In this document: positions 17,229 through 25,594 of the stretch, piece by piece | Position numbering within the stretch: position 1 is the stretch's first letter | How the letters are laid out: every line of letters begins with the position of its first letter | Source of the DNA: Burkholderia sp. Ac-20365 | GTDB lineage: Bacteria; Pseudomonadota; Gammaproteobacteria; Burkholderiales; Burkholderiaceae | DNA: 64,000 nt | NCBI RefSeq assembly: GCF_017104715.1 | Contig: NZ_JAAGPI010000006.1 | Location: 62,001 to 126,000 of the forward strand | Direction: 5' to 3' | Notes under the pieces: model-generated | Told to the model about the DNA's origin: nothing | The model's input: the letters and a program-made list of their open reading frames with translations, nothing else | Databases searched by the model: none | Program-made: the position numbers and the translations under genes

Positions 17229-18509
17229 TTATCGCGCGGCCATCGTGCAGCCGATCTCCTGTTTCGAGCCATACAGCGCATCGAGTTCGGCGGGGTTTTG
17301 CGGAACAGCCGACACCTGGTTGAGCCAGTCCCACTTGTCGGTGATGTGGTCTTTCACCTTGAAGACCGTCCAGCGGCGCAGCATCTGGTGATCCCATGGG
17401 CGGAAATACGCGGGGCCGCTGCTGTCGCCGAATTGCACCGTCTCCAGGCTCTGCACGATGTCCGGCCCCGATGTGCTCTTCGCCTGGTTGACGCCCGCGA
17501 GCAATGCGCGCGTCGTGAACCAGCCGATCCACGCCTTGTCGGCAGGCGGCTTGCCGTACTTCGCCGTGTACTTTTTGATGAACGCGAGTTCTTCCGGCGA
17601 ATGACCCGGCGAGCTGTAGTGCCACGGCTTGCCGTAGTAACCGGTGGCGGCATCGACGTTGATCGACCACAAATCCGAGTCGCCGATGATCGGGCACGCA
17701 ACGGGAATCTTGTCCTTCATGCCCATTTCGGCGTACTGCTTGAGGAAGGTCGACAGATCGCCGCCCGGCAGGCCGAGCATCACGACATCGGGCTTCGACT
17801 GGCGGATCTTCAGGATGAAGGAACTGAAATCCGTGGTGTTGAGCGGCGTGACATCGGCGCCCGTGATCGTGCCGCCCGACTGCTTCAGCAGTTCGGACAT
17901 CGAGCGCTGGATGTCCTGCCCATACGCGTAGTTCGCCACGAGGAAATGCCACTTCTTGCCGATCGCGAGCAGCGACGGCGCGAGCGCGCGGCACGTGACG
18001 GGCGTCGGGCTCAGCACGCGGAACGTGTACGGGTTGCAGCTGCTGCCCGTCAGTTCGCGCGCCGCGGCGTTCGGTGCGATATACGGCGTCTTCGTGCGGT
18101 TCGCAACGGACGACATCGCCAGCGACGTGCCGCTATTCGTGCCGCCGATCACAGCGATCACCTTGTCCTGCTCGATCAGCTTCTGCATGTTCTGCTGCGC
18201 CGACTGCGGATTCGGCTCGTCGTACCAGACGAGATCCACCCGGCGGCCGCGCGCCTGGTTGTTCGCATCGTCGAGCGCCATCTTCACGCCGTTCGCGATC
18301 ACTTCGCCCTGTTCGGTCCACACACCCTGCTTGGCCATCAGCAGGCCCAGCTTGAGCGGCTGCTCGCCTTGCGCACGCACGATTGCGGGTGCGGCCAGCA
18401 CGGCCGCGCCGCTCGCGAGCGTCTTGCCCGCCGTGGCGAGCCATGTGCGGCGCGTCATGCCCGTGCTCTGCGCTTCCTGATTGCTTGATTGTTTCTGTTC
18501 GTCTTTCAT
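17229..18509 (-). CDS. Periplasmic substrate-binding protein of Liv-type ABC importer
   Basis: Type I periplasmic binding protein of 426 residues (Peripla_BP_6 type). A twin-arginine-like signal (TRRTWLATAGKTLASGA, ending near IVRAQ) suggests export by Tat. The mature part starts LKLGLLMAKQGVWTEQGE and contains VIGGTNSGTSLAMS, as in amide, urea and aromatic-acid binding relatives. It is the first gene of the importer unit SBP-LivH-LivMGF-AroE-like-SDR-porin. A degenerate IclR-type palindrome lies about 75-90 bases upstream. The ligand is not known. Confidence 0.92.
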   Translation of the reverse strand: MKDEQKQSSNQEAQSTGMTRRTWLATAGKTLASGAAVLAAPAIVRAQGEQPLKLGLLMAKQGVWTEQGEVIANGVKMALDDANNQARGRRVDLVWYDEPNPQSAQQNMQKLIEQDKVIAVIGGTNSGTSLAMSSVANRTKTPYIAPNAAARELTGSSCNPYTFRVLSPTPVTCRALAPSLLAIGKKWHFLVANYAYGQDIQRSMSELLKQSGGTITGADVTPLNTTDFSSFILKIRQSKPDVVMLGLPGGDLSTFLKQYAEMGMKDKIPVACPIIGDSDLWSINVDAATGYYGKPWHYSSPGHSPEELAFIKKYTAKYGKPPADKAWIGWFTTRALLAGVNQAKSTSGPDIVQSLETVQFGDSSGPAYFRPWDHQMLRRWTVFKVKDHITDKWDWLNQVSAVPQNPAELDALYGSKQEIGCTMAAR

Positions 18510-18582
18510 GTCTCTCCGCTCCTGTCCGTATCCGGTCGCAAACCTGTCGACAACAAAACTTTTGGTGAACTGTAGTTTGAAT

Positions 18583-18597
18583 TAGAATAGTATTCAA
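18583..18597. promoter_or_regulatory. Degenerate IclR-type operator in divergent intergenic region
   Basis: TAGAATAGTATTCAA shares the spacer AGT and 10 of 12 arm positions with the perfect site at 20683-20697. Its right side extends to ATTCAACAA, against ATTCCACAA there. It lies between the divergent substrate-binding-protein and Gfo/Idh/MocA genes. On the minus strand TTGAAT (18597-18592), 17 bases and TACAGT form a possible promoter that this site would cover. Confidence 0.55.
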
Positions 18598-18675
18598 CAA
18601 TCAAAGCGTGTTTCATAAAATCCGGGTAATCACCTGGGAAGCTTTAAATGTGGTCAACCTGAGGAGACGAAGGAC

Positions 18676-19713
18676 ATGGCAAGGAGACGTTTGGCGGTGA
18701 TAGGCGCGGGTGCGATCGGACGGATGCATGTCGAGCGGGCGCGACTGCATCCGCAGGCCGAGGTGGTCGCGATTGCAGATCCGTCGCCCGCCGCGCGTGA
18801 ATTCGCGCAACAGGAAGGGCTGCGCTGGTTCGCCGACTATGCAGCGATGCTCGACGAAGTGCGCCCCGAAGGCGCGATCGTCGCGACGCCGAACGCGACG
18901 CATGTGGACGTGGGGCTCGCGTGCATCGCGCGCGGCATTCCCGCGCTGATCGAAAAGCCCATCGCCGACGATGTGGACGCCGCACAACAGTTGAGCCGCG
19001 CAGCCGACGAAGCGAAGGTGCCGGTGCTGGTGGGGCATCATCGTCGGCACAATCCGATCCTGCGGCGCGCAAAGGAAATCGTCGGGTCAGGGCGACTGGG
19101 TAAGCCCGTGACAGCGAACGCGCTCGCGACCTTCTACAAACCGGACTCCTATTTCGATGTGGAATGGCGTCGGCGCGCGGGCGGCGGGCCTGTGCTGATC
19201 AACCTGATCCACGACATCGACATCATGCGGTTCCTGCTTGGCGAGATCGTCGAGGTGCAGGCGTTGACGTCGAATGCGGTGCGCGGTTTCGAAGTCGAAG
19301 ATACGGCTGCGGCATTGCTGCGCTTCGAGAGCGGTGCGCTTGGCACGCTCGCCGTGTCGGACTGCGCGGCTGCGCCCTGGAACTGGGATCTTGCGGCGGG
19401 CGAAGCGGCGCACTATCCGCGCCAGCAGGTGAACACGCATTTTCTGATCGGCACGGACGCGTCGTTGACGCTGCCGCAACTCGATGTGTGGGAGTACCGC
19501 TCGCGCAAGGGCTGGCACGAGCCGCTGACCGTCGAGCGCAGCACGCCGCATAGCGCTGATCCGTATCACGAGCAGTTGCGCCACTTCGCTGCCGTGATCT
19601 CGCGTGAAGAGGCGCCGCTGTGTTCCGCCGACGATGCCGCGCGCACGCTGTCCGCGACGCTTGCCGTGCATCGGGCCGTGGCGGCGCGCGCGCCGGTTGC
19701 GCCGGCGCGCTGA
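18676..19713 (+). CDS. Gfo/Idh/MocA-family oxidoreductase
   Basis: NAD(P)-dependent dehydrogenase of 345 residues. It has an N-terminal Rossmann fold with VIGAGAIGRMH (8-18), the catalytic EKP motif (93-95) and, in the C-terminal domain, NLIHDIDIMRFLLG, which holds the His/Asp pair typical of the family. Members oxidise hydroxyl groups of sugars, inositols and other cyclic polyols. That would suit a polyhydroxylated ring substrate, but no specific substrate can be named. ATG 18676 has GAGGAG/AAGGA upstream. It is divergent from the ABC-importer unit with a degenerate operator in between, and ends 14 bases from the convergent epimerase gene. Confidence 0.9.
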   Translation: MARRRLAVIGAGAIGRMHVERARLHPQAEVVAIADPSPAAREFAQQEGLRWFADYAAMLDEVRPEGAIVATPNATHVDVGLACIARGIPALIEKPIADDVDAAQQLSRAADEAKVPVLVGHHRRHNPILRRAKEIVGSGRLGKPVTANALATFYKPDSYFDVEWRRRAGGGPVLINLIHDIDIMRFLLGEIVEVQALTSNAVRGFEVEDTAAALLRFESGALGTLAVSDCAAAPWNWDLAAGEAAHYPRQQVNTHFLIGTDASLTLPQLDVWEYRSRKGWHEPLTVERSTPHSADPYHEQLRHFAAVISREEAPLCSADDAARTLSATLAVHRAVAARAPVAPAR

Positions 19714-19727
19714 GGGTTTCGTTATCG

Positions 19728-20636
19728 TCAGTGTTGCGCAGCAACCGCATGACGATAGAACGCTACCGTCTGCCGCAAACCTTCTTCGAGCGAGGTTTGC
19801 GGCAGACCCGGCAACAGGCGTTCCAGGGCGGGATCGTGCGGAAACGCAGTTGCGATAGGCAGCGCAGCGCCCGCGGCATCGATACGCGCTTCGGGCACGA
19901 TCGTGCCAATCTTGTCGATCACCGTCTGCACGGACGCGATCTCGCCTGCGAGCGTGAACGCGTGCGCACCTTCCACGTCGCGCAACAACGCGGCTTCGTA
20001 TGCGGCCGCGACATCGTCGGCGTAGATGAAACCTGTCGAACCCGTGAACGGCATCGTGTAGTGCTCGCCGAGCGCTGCAGCGCGGCACGCGAGACTCGGG
20101 CCGGCGCTCGATCCCGTCTCCCGCCCCGCGCCATAGACGACCAGCGGCCGGAAGCCGACGCTCGCGATGCCGTGGTCGTTCCAGTAAGCGCGCGCCGAGC
20201 CTTCGCACGCGAGCTTGAACGCGCCGTAGTGCGTTTGCGGATGCGGCGTTGCGCCATCGTCGGGACCGAATACGCCCGCGCTGCTGGCGTACAGCACGCG
20301 CTGCAGGCCTGCGGCCCGCGCTGCGTCGAAGACGTTCAGCGTGCCGATCAGGTTGATCTGCGCGCCGCGCACCGGATTGGCGGCGCAATCGGGCGTCAGG
20401 ATGCCCGCCAGATGAATGACGGCGTCGCAGCCGTCCAGTGCGCGCGCGACATCGGCGGCTTGCGCGATATCGCCCGTACGCCATTGGACCGTATCCGCCC
20501 ATTCCGGCGCGATCGCGTGCAGCAATTGCGGTTTCGTCTGCAGATCGAACGCAACGCATTCGATGCCATGTGCAAGCAGCCGCCGCATGATCCACGCCCC
20601 CAGAAAACCGCTGCCGCCTGTAACCAGTACTCGCAT
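19728..20636 (-). CDS. NAD-dependent epimerase/dehydratase (extended SDR)
   Basis: Extended short-chain dehydrogenase of 302 residues. It starts MRVLVTGGSGFLGAWI (GxxGxxG) and has the catalytic YGAFK (Tyr137, Lys141) with upstream SSAGVFG. Relatives act on nucleotide sugars or oxidise sugar lactones or uronates (for example uronate dehydrogenase). With no nucleotide-sugar genes nearby, a catabolic dehydrogenase role is favoured (inference). The ATG at 20636 has GAGGAGGAG four bases upstream; the longer frame beyond it is non-coding. It is divergent from the second flavoprotein gene, with a perfect operator in between. Confidence 0.87.
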   Translation of the reverse strand: MRVLVTGGSGFLGAWIMRRLLAHGIECVAFDLQTKPQLLHAIAPEWADTVQWRTGDIAQAADVARALDGCDAVIHLAGILTPDCAANPVRGAQINLIGTLNVFDAARAAGLQRVLYASSAGVFGPDDGATPHPQTHYGAFKLACEGSARAYWNDHGIASVGFRPLVVYGAGRETGSSAGPSLACRAAALGEHYTMPFTGSTGFIYADDVAAAYEAALLRDVEGAHAFTLAGEIASVQTVIDKIGTIVPEARIDAAGAALPIATAFPHDPALERLLPGLPQTSLEEGLRQTVAFYRHAVAAQH

Positions 20637-20679
20637 GTCGCTCCTCCTCGTCGTCACAAAAACTTTGCAAGATCGCAAT

Positions 20680-20700
20680 TTGTGGAATAGTATTCCACAA
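20680..20700. promoter_or_regulatory. Perfect 21-base palindromic operator, IclR type
   Basis: TTGTGGAAT-AGT-ATTCCACAA has two perfect 9-base arms, the most symmetrical copy of the motif in the window. It sits in the 104-base gap between the divergent epimerase and flavoprotein genes, about 40 bases before either start, and could control both. Confidence 0.75.
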
Positions 20701-20740
20701 AGAAAGTTAGTTCCATAGTTTTGGGCAGGCAGAAGCGAAG

Positions 20741-22486
20741 ATGAAACGTGAACCGATACTCGAATGCGATGTGCTGGTGCTGGGTTCCGGCGCGGGCGGA
20801 CTGTCGGCGGCCGTGACGGCGGCTGCGCAGGGCTTGCGCGTGATGGTCGCGGAAAAGGAGGACGTGTTTGGCGGCACGACCGCGTGGTCGGGCGGCTGGA
20901 TGTGGATTCCGCGCAATCCGCTGGCGACGCGCGCGGGCATCCGCGAAGACATCGACGCACCGCGCACCTATCTGAAGAGCGAACTCGGCGCGCAGTTCGA
21001 TGCGGACAAGGCAAACGCCTTGCTGGAGCGCGGGCCCGAAATGATCGAGTTTTTCGAGCGGCATACGGCGATGCGTTTCATCGACGGCAATCGCGTTCCT
21101 GATTTTCATACCACGCCGGGCGCCGCGCCGGGCGGCCGTTCGGTATGCGCGATGCCGTTCGACGGCAAGGAACTCGGTCCGTTGATCCACAAGCTGCGCG
21201 AGCCGCTGTCGGTGATGACGATCAAGGGCATGGCGCTGGCGTCGGGGCAGGATCTGGCGCATTTTTATCGCGCGACGCGTTCGGTGAAATCCGCGCTTTA
21301 CGTGACGCGGCGGCTAGCTGCCTTCGCGTGGCAAAAGCTGCGCCATGGGCGCTCGATGCATCTCGTCAATGGCAATGCACTGGTCGCGCGGCTGTTGAAA
21401 TCGGCGGCGGATCGCAACGTCGACTTGCGTACGCGGGCAAAGGCAATCGGCCTGCTGCGCGATGACGCGCGCGTGACGGGCGCACGTGTCGAGATCGACG
21501 GCGTGGTGCACGAGGTGCGTGCGTCGCGTGGCGTAGTGCTGGCGTGCGGCGGCTTTCCACACGATGTCGCGCGGCGTGCCAGCACGTTTGCGTACACGCC
21601 TTCGGGAAAAGAACATTGGTCAGCCGCGCCGCGCTCGAATACGGGCGACGGCATTCGCCTCGGCGAATCGATTGGCGGACATTTCAATGATCGGCTCGAT
21701 GCACCCGCCGCCTGGGCGCCGGTTTCGCTCGTGCCGCAACGCGGTGGCGACGTGGCGTTCGCGCATCTGATCGAACGCGCGAAGCCGGGTGTGATTGCCG
21801 TCACGCGCGCGGGACAGCGCTTCGTCAACGAGGCGTCGTCGTATCACGATTTCATTTCCGCATTGCTCGGCACGACGCCGCGCGGCGAAGAAGTGTGCGC
21901 GTGGCTGATCTGCGATCACCGGTTTCAGCGCCGCTACGGGCTCGGTTTTTCGAAGCCGTTTCCGTTTCCCGTTTCGAGCTATGTGAGTTCGGGTTATCTG
22001 AAACGCGGTGCGACGCTCGCTGAACTTGCCAAGGTGTGCGGCATCGATGCAAAAGGCCTCGAAAACACGGTCGGCGCGTACAACACGTACGCGAAAGACG
22101 GCTTCGATCCGCAGTTCCACAAAGGCTCGACGCCCTATAACCGCGTGCAGGGCGATGTGGCACACAAGCCGAATCCCTGTCTCGCTCCGATCGACAACGG
22201 ACCGTTCTACGCAGTCAAGCTGCTGCCGGGCAGCCTCGGCACCTTCTCGGGCCTCGCCACCGACGCCAGCGCCCGCGTGCTCGACCGCAACGACCACGCG
22301 ATTCCCGGCCTCTACGCAGTTGGCAACGACAGCGCGAGCATGATGGGCGGCTGCTATCCGAGCGGCGGCATCACGCTCGGCCCGGCGATGACATTCGGTT
22401 ATCTCGCAGGACTTTCTCTCGCCGGTGCAGCGCATCTACCGACGCGCACCGGTTCCTCCAGTTCACATCAAGGATCCATGCAATGA
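20741..22486 (+). CDS. FAD-dependent oxidoreductase, 3-ketosteroid-dehydrogenase-like (paralogue 2)
   Basis: Flavoprotein of 581 residues related to the one at 8903. It has the N-terminal motif DVLVLGSGAGGLSAA, the KstD-like PFYAVKLLPGSLGTFSGLAT and the C-terminal GGCYPSGGITLGPAMTFGY. The Tyr in PFYAV matches the KstD active-site Tyr region. Such enzymes desaturate next to a ring ketone; two paralogues could carry out two successive desaturations, a step towards an aromatic ring (inference). It is the first gene of the unit flavoprotein-NIPSNAP-TIM barrel-permease, is preceded by the perfect palindrome, and its stop overlaps the NIPSNAP start (ATGA). Confidence 0.87.
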   Translation: MKREPILECDVLVLGSGAGGLSAAVTAAAQGLRVMVAEKEDVFGGTTAWSGGWMWIPRNPLATRAGIREDIDAPRTYLKSELGAQFDADKANALLERGPEMIEFFERHTAMRFIDGNRVPDFHTTPGAAPGGRSVCAMPFDGKELGPLIHKLREPLSVMTIKGMALASGQDLAHFYRATRSVKSALYVTRRLAAFAWQKLRHGRSMHLVNGNALVARLLKSAADRNVDLRTRAKAIGLLRDDARVTGARVEIDGVVHEVRASRGVVLACGGFPHDVARRASTFAYTPSGKEHWSAAPRSNTGDGIRLGESIGGHFNDRLDAPAAWAPVSLVPQRGGDVAFAHLIERAKPGVIAVTRAGQRFVNEASSYHDFISALLGTTPRGEEVCAWLICDHRFQRRYGLGFSKPFPFPVSSYVSSGYLKRGATLAELAKVCGIDAKGLENTVGAYNTYAKDGFDPQFHKGSTPYNRVQGDVAHKPNPCLAPIDNGPFYAVKLLPGSLGTFSGLATDASARVLDRNDHAIPGLYAVGNDSASMMGGCYPSGGITLGPAMTFGYLAGLSLAGAAHLPTRTGSSSSHQGSMQ

Positions 22487-23094
22487 CACTGTATGACACA
22501 GTCACGCTCACCGTGAAAATCGGCACGAATGCGCAGGTGTTCGAAAGCATCAAGGCGAGCGGCAATCAGCCGGGCTCGACGCTGCTCGGCTGCTGGTATT
22601 CGGATATCGGCGCGCTCGGCAAGGTGATGGTGCTGCGCGGCTTCGAATCGGAAGCGGCGCTCGTGAATGAGCGCAAGCGTCTGCTGCTCGAAGGCAATCC
22701 GTTTGGTTGCGGCGAATTCATCGTGGACGTGAAGGTGGAAAGCTACGCGCTTTTCCCGTTCCTGCCGCCGATCGAACCGGCTGTGCATGGCGGCATCTAC
22801 GAGATGCGCGTCTACGGCACGAAGCTCGCAAGTCTGCAACACACCATCGACGCCTGGGAAAACGCCGTGCCCGAGCGCACGCAGCGTTCGCCGCTGATCG
22901 GTGCGATGTATTCGCTCGACGGCACCGTGCCGCGCTTTCTTAACATCTGGCCGTATGCCAGCGTCGACGAGCGCTCGCGCATTCGCGCGGAAGCCGTGAA
23001 AGACGGCATCTGGCCGCCGAAGGGCGGACCCGCGCATCTGACGACGATGGAATCGACGATCTACGTGCCCGCACCGTTTTCGCCGTTGCGCTGA
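22483..23094 (+). CDS. NIPSNAP-family protein
   Basis: Protein of 203 residues with two ferredoxin-like alpha+beta halves (dimeric alpha-beta barrel fold). The second half starts GGIYEMRVYGTK, the usual NIPSNAP opening, and ends with the WPPKGGPAHLTTMESTIYVPA stretch. Biochemical roles in bacteria are mostly unknown; some sit in aromatic or alicyclic catabolic operons. It overlaps the flavoprotein gene by 4 bases, which suggests coupled translation and a job next to the flavoprotein. No signal peptide is seen. Confidence 0.83.
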   Translation: MTLYDTVTLTVKIGTNAQVFESIKASGNQPGSTLLGCWYSDIGALGKVMVLRGFESEAALVNERKRLLLEGNPFGCGEFIVDVKVESYALFPFLPPIEPAVHGGIYEMRVYGTKLASLQHTIDAWENAVPERTQRSPLIGAMYSLDGTVPRFLNIWPYASVDERSRIRAEAVKDGIWPPKGGPAHLTTMESTIYVPAPFSPLR

Positions 23095-23138
23095 ACGGCG
23101 CACGTGAGACAGGATTCGAACTGGATAAAGGAGACATG

Positions 23139-23975
23139 ATGACTCAGGCTCATGCGCGCGCGCTGTCGCTGTCGGCGCTGACCGTGCTGGAACTGACGCC
23201 GCCGCAGATGGTGCAATGCGCGGCCGACGCAGGCTACGACCTCGTCGGCTTGCGTCTGCTGCCCGCGACCGATCACGAAGTGCGGCACGAAATCGTCGGC
23301 GATACCGCGCTCAAGCGCGAGACGCTCGCGGTGTTGAAGGGCACGGGTATGCGCGTGCTCGATGTCGAGATCATGCGGCTCAAGCCGGAGACCGACGTGA
23401 CGTCGTACAAGCCCATGCTCGAAACAGCCGCCGAACTCGGCGCGCGCTTCGCGCTCGTGGCGGGCAATGATCCGGACGAAGCGCGCACGGCGGATCGTCT
23501 TGCACAGTTGTGCGATATCGCCGCGCCGCTCGGCATCACGCCTTCGCTCGAACCGATGCCGTGGACAGAGGTGAAGAACATCGCGCAGGGCGCGCGCATT
23601 GTCGCGGCGAGCGGAAAGCGCAACACGGGCCTCATCATCGATCCGATTCACTTCGATCGTGCAGCTGATTCGCTCGACGCGTTGCGCGCGTTGCCGCGCG
23701 ACTACTTCGGCTATGTGCAGTTCTGCGACGCACCCGCCGAGCGTCCGACCGATCTCGATACGCTGCTGTATCAGGCGCGTTGCGAACGGATGATTCCGGG
23801 CGAGGGCGGTCTCGATCTGGCTGGCATTCTGCGCGCGTTGCCGGACCACTTGCCTGTGAGCGTCGAAGTGCCGACGCAGCGTTGGGCTGAAACTACGCGT
23901 GCCGTCGATCGTGCCCGACGCTTGCATGAAGCGACACGTGCTGTGATCGAACAGGCGTACGCGACAGCGACCTGA
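23139..23975 (+). CDS. TIM-barrel sugar phosphate isomerase/epimerase family protein
   Basis: AP-endonuclease-2/xylose-isomerase-like TIM-barrel protein of 278 residues. Probable divalent-metal ligands lie in SLEPMPW, IIDPIHF, YVQFCDA and SVEVPT, spaced as in the family. The family includes sugar epimerases, inosose dehydratases and single-domain 3-dehydroshikimate dehydratases of about this length. With an AroE-like dehydrogenase in the regulon, a dehydratase acting on a cyclic ketone is a reasonable guess (inference). ATG codons occur at 23136 and 23139; AAGGAG (23128-23133) fits the second better. It is 41 bases behind the NIPSNAP gene. Confidence 0.83.
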   Translation: MTQAHARALSLSALTVLELTPPQMVQCAADAGYDLVGLRLLPATDHEVRHEIVGDTALKRETLAVLKGTGMRVLDVEIMRLKPETDVTSYKPMLETAAELGARFALVAGNDPDEARTADRLAQLCDIAAPLGITPSLEPMPWTEVKNIAQGARIVAASGKRNTGLIIDPIHFDRAADSLDALRALPRDYFGYVQFCDAPAERPTDLDTLLYQARCERMIPGEGGLDLAGILRALPDHLPVSVEVPTQRWAETTRAVDRARRLHEATRAVIEQAYATAT

Positions 23976-24097
23976 TTTCCAGCACGCCAATGTGATGTCC
24001 GGCCTTTTTAGCGTCGCCGTGCAAAAAGAACGGCGGCGAGCGGCCGGCATCTTTCTGAACGAACACATAACAAGAACAAATCATCCGGAGACACCCG

Positions 24098-25495
24098 ATG
24101 ACCTTCTCGCAGGCGGCCAAACGGTCCGCTCAAGGAACGGCTGCGCGCGGCGAACGCGCGCTCGACGTTCAGCAATTCCTCGACGATCAGCCGATCGGAC
24201 GCTTCCAGCTTCTCGTGCTGCTGATGTGCATGCTGATCGTGATGCTCGACGGACTCGATACGGTGATGATCGGCTTCATCGCGCCGTCGCTTTCCACTGC
24301 ATGGGCGATCCCGCGCGATGCGCTCGGTCCCGTGATGAGCGGCGGCCTGCTCGGTCTTGCCTTCGGCGCGCTCGGCGCCGGGCCGATGTCGGATCGCTTC
24401 GGCCGCAAGACCGTGATGACGACCGCCGTGCTTTTCTTTGGCGTGTGGAGTCTCGCATCGGCGTTCGCGACGGATGTCGCCTCGCTGACGGTGCTGCGCT
24501 TTCTGACGGGTATCGGCCTCGGGGCATCGATGCCGAATGCCGCGACGCTGATGGCCGAATATGCGCCGCCGCATCGCCGTTCGTTGATGGTGACGATCGT
24601 GTTTTGCGGCTTCACGTTCGGCGCGGCAGGTGGCGGCTTCGTCAGCGCGTGGCTGATTACCGCGTACGGATGGCATTCGGTGCTGCTGCTCGGCGGCGTG
24701 CTGCCCATTCTGTATGTGCCCGTGCTGATCAAATGGCTGCCGGAATCGGCGCGCTATCTGGCGTTGAAGGAGAGCCGCCGCATGCGTCTCGTCGATGTGC
24801 TCAATCGTCTGAAGCCGGGTAGCGCCGACGGCACCACGCGTTTCATCTCGCACGAACCGGAGCGCGCGGAACGCAGCCCCGTGCGCGCGATTCTTTCGCG
24901 CGACCATGCGTTCGGCACCGTGATGCTGTGGATCTGCTACTTCGCTGGTTTGCTCACCGTGTATCTGCTCGGCAACTGGCTGCCGACGCTGATTCGCGGA
25001 ATCGGCTTCACGCTCGCCGAAGCGGCGGTGGTCGGCGCGCTGTTCCAGGCGGGCGGCACGGTCGGCTCGGTGCTGATCGGCTGGCAGATGGACCGCTTCA
25101 ATCCGCATCGCGCGCTGGGGTTGACCGTGTTCGCGGGCGGCGTGCTGGCGTGGTACATGGGGTCGTCGGCACATACCTTCAGCATGATCTGCGTGCTCGC
25201 GTTCGGCATGGGTTATTGCATGAACGGGTCGAATACGGGCTTTTGCGCGCTCGCGGCGGGTTCCTACCCGACGTCCATGCGCGCGACGGGCACGAGCTGG
25301 ATGCTCGGCGTCGGCCGCTTTGGCGGGATCGCGGGCGCGATGCTCGGCGCGTCGATGCTGCATGCGAACTGGAGTTTCGGCGAAGTGTTCATGGCGTTGG
25401 CGGTGCCTGCCGCGGTCGGCGCGGCGGGCGTGTTGCTGAAGGGCGCGCGGCACAACGGGCCGGTTGCGCAGGTCAGCGTGAGCGCGGGGCACTGA
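24098..25495 (+). CDS. MFS permease, aromatic acid:H+ symporter (AAHS) family
   Basis: Inner-membrane permease of 465 residues with twelve predicted spans. AAHS hallmarks are the first-span motif DGLDTVMIGFIAPSL, the loop 2-3 motif GPMSDRFGRK and the N-terminal QQFLDDQPIGRFQ. Characterised relatives (PcaK, BenK, VanK) import benzoate-type acids. This supports a cyclic carboxylic acid as substrate or intermediate of the regulon. It ends the unit that starts at 20741 and is separated from the TIM-barrel gene by 122 bases with a short hairpin (CGCCGT/ACGGCG, 24015-24035). The regulon thus has two uptake systems: this symporter and the ABC importer. Confidence 0.92.
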   Translation: MTFSQAAKRSAQGTAARGERALDVQQFLDDQPIGRFQLLVLLMCMLIVMLDGLDTVMIGFIAPSLSTAWAIPRDALGPVMSGGLLGLAFGALGAGPMSDRFGRKTVMTTAVLFFGVWSLASAFATDVASLTVLRFLTGIGLGASMPNAATLMAEYAPPHRRSLMVTIVFCGFTFGAAGGGFVSAWLITAYGWHSVLLLGGVLPILYVPVLIKWLPESARYLALKESRRMRLVDVLNRLKPGSADGTTRFISHEPERAERSPVRAILSRDHAFGTVMLWICYFAGLLTVYLLGNWLPTLIRGIGFTLAEAAVVGALFQAGGTVGSVLIGWQMDRFNPHRALGLTVFAGGVLAWYMGSSAHTFSMICVLAFGMGYCMNGSNTGFCALAAGSYPTSMRATGTSWMLGVGRFGGIAGAMLGASMLHANWSFGEVFMALAVPAAVGAAGVLLKGARHNGPVAQVSVSAGH

Positions 25496-25537
25496 CGAGG
25501 AACCCACCTTCGGTCGGGGACATACGAAACTGCTTGA

Positions 25538-25561
25538 ATTCCACTATGGAATCGTGTTCTC
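25538..25561. promoter_or_regulatory. Weak IclR-type site before the iclR-family gene
   Basis: ATTCCACTATGGAAT (25538-25552) is a palindrome with the half-sites in reversed order. TGGAATCGTGTTCTC (25547-25561) matches the operator in 9 of 12 arm positions. It lies 34-57 bases before the regulator start, a place that suits autoregulation. Confidence 0.4.
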
Positions 25562-25594
25562 ATTTGCCCACGGCAAATTGAATGAGAGTGCAAT

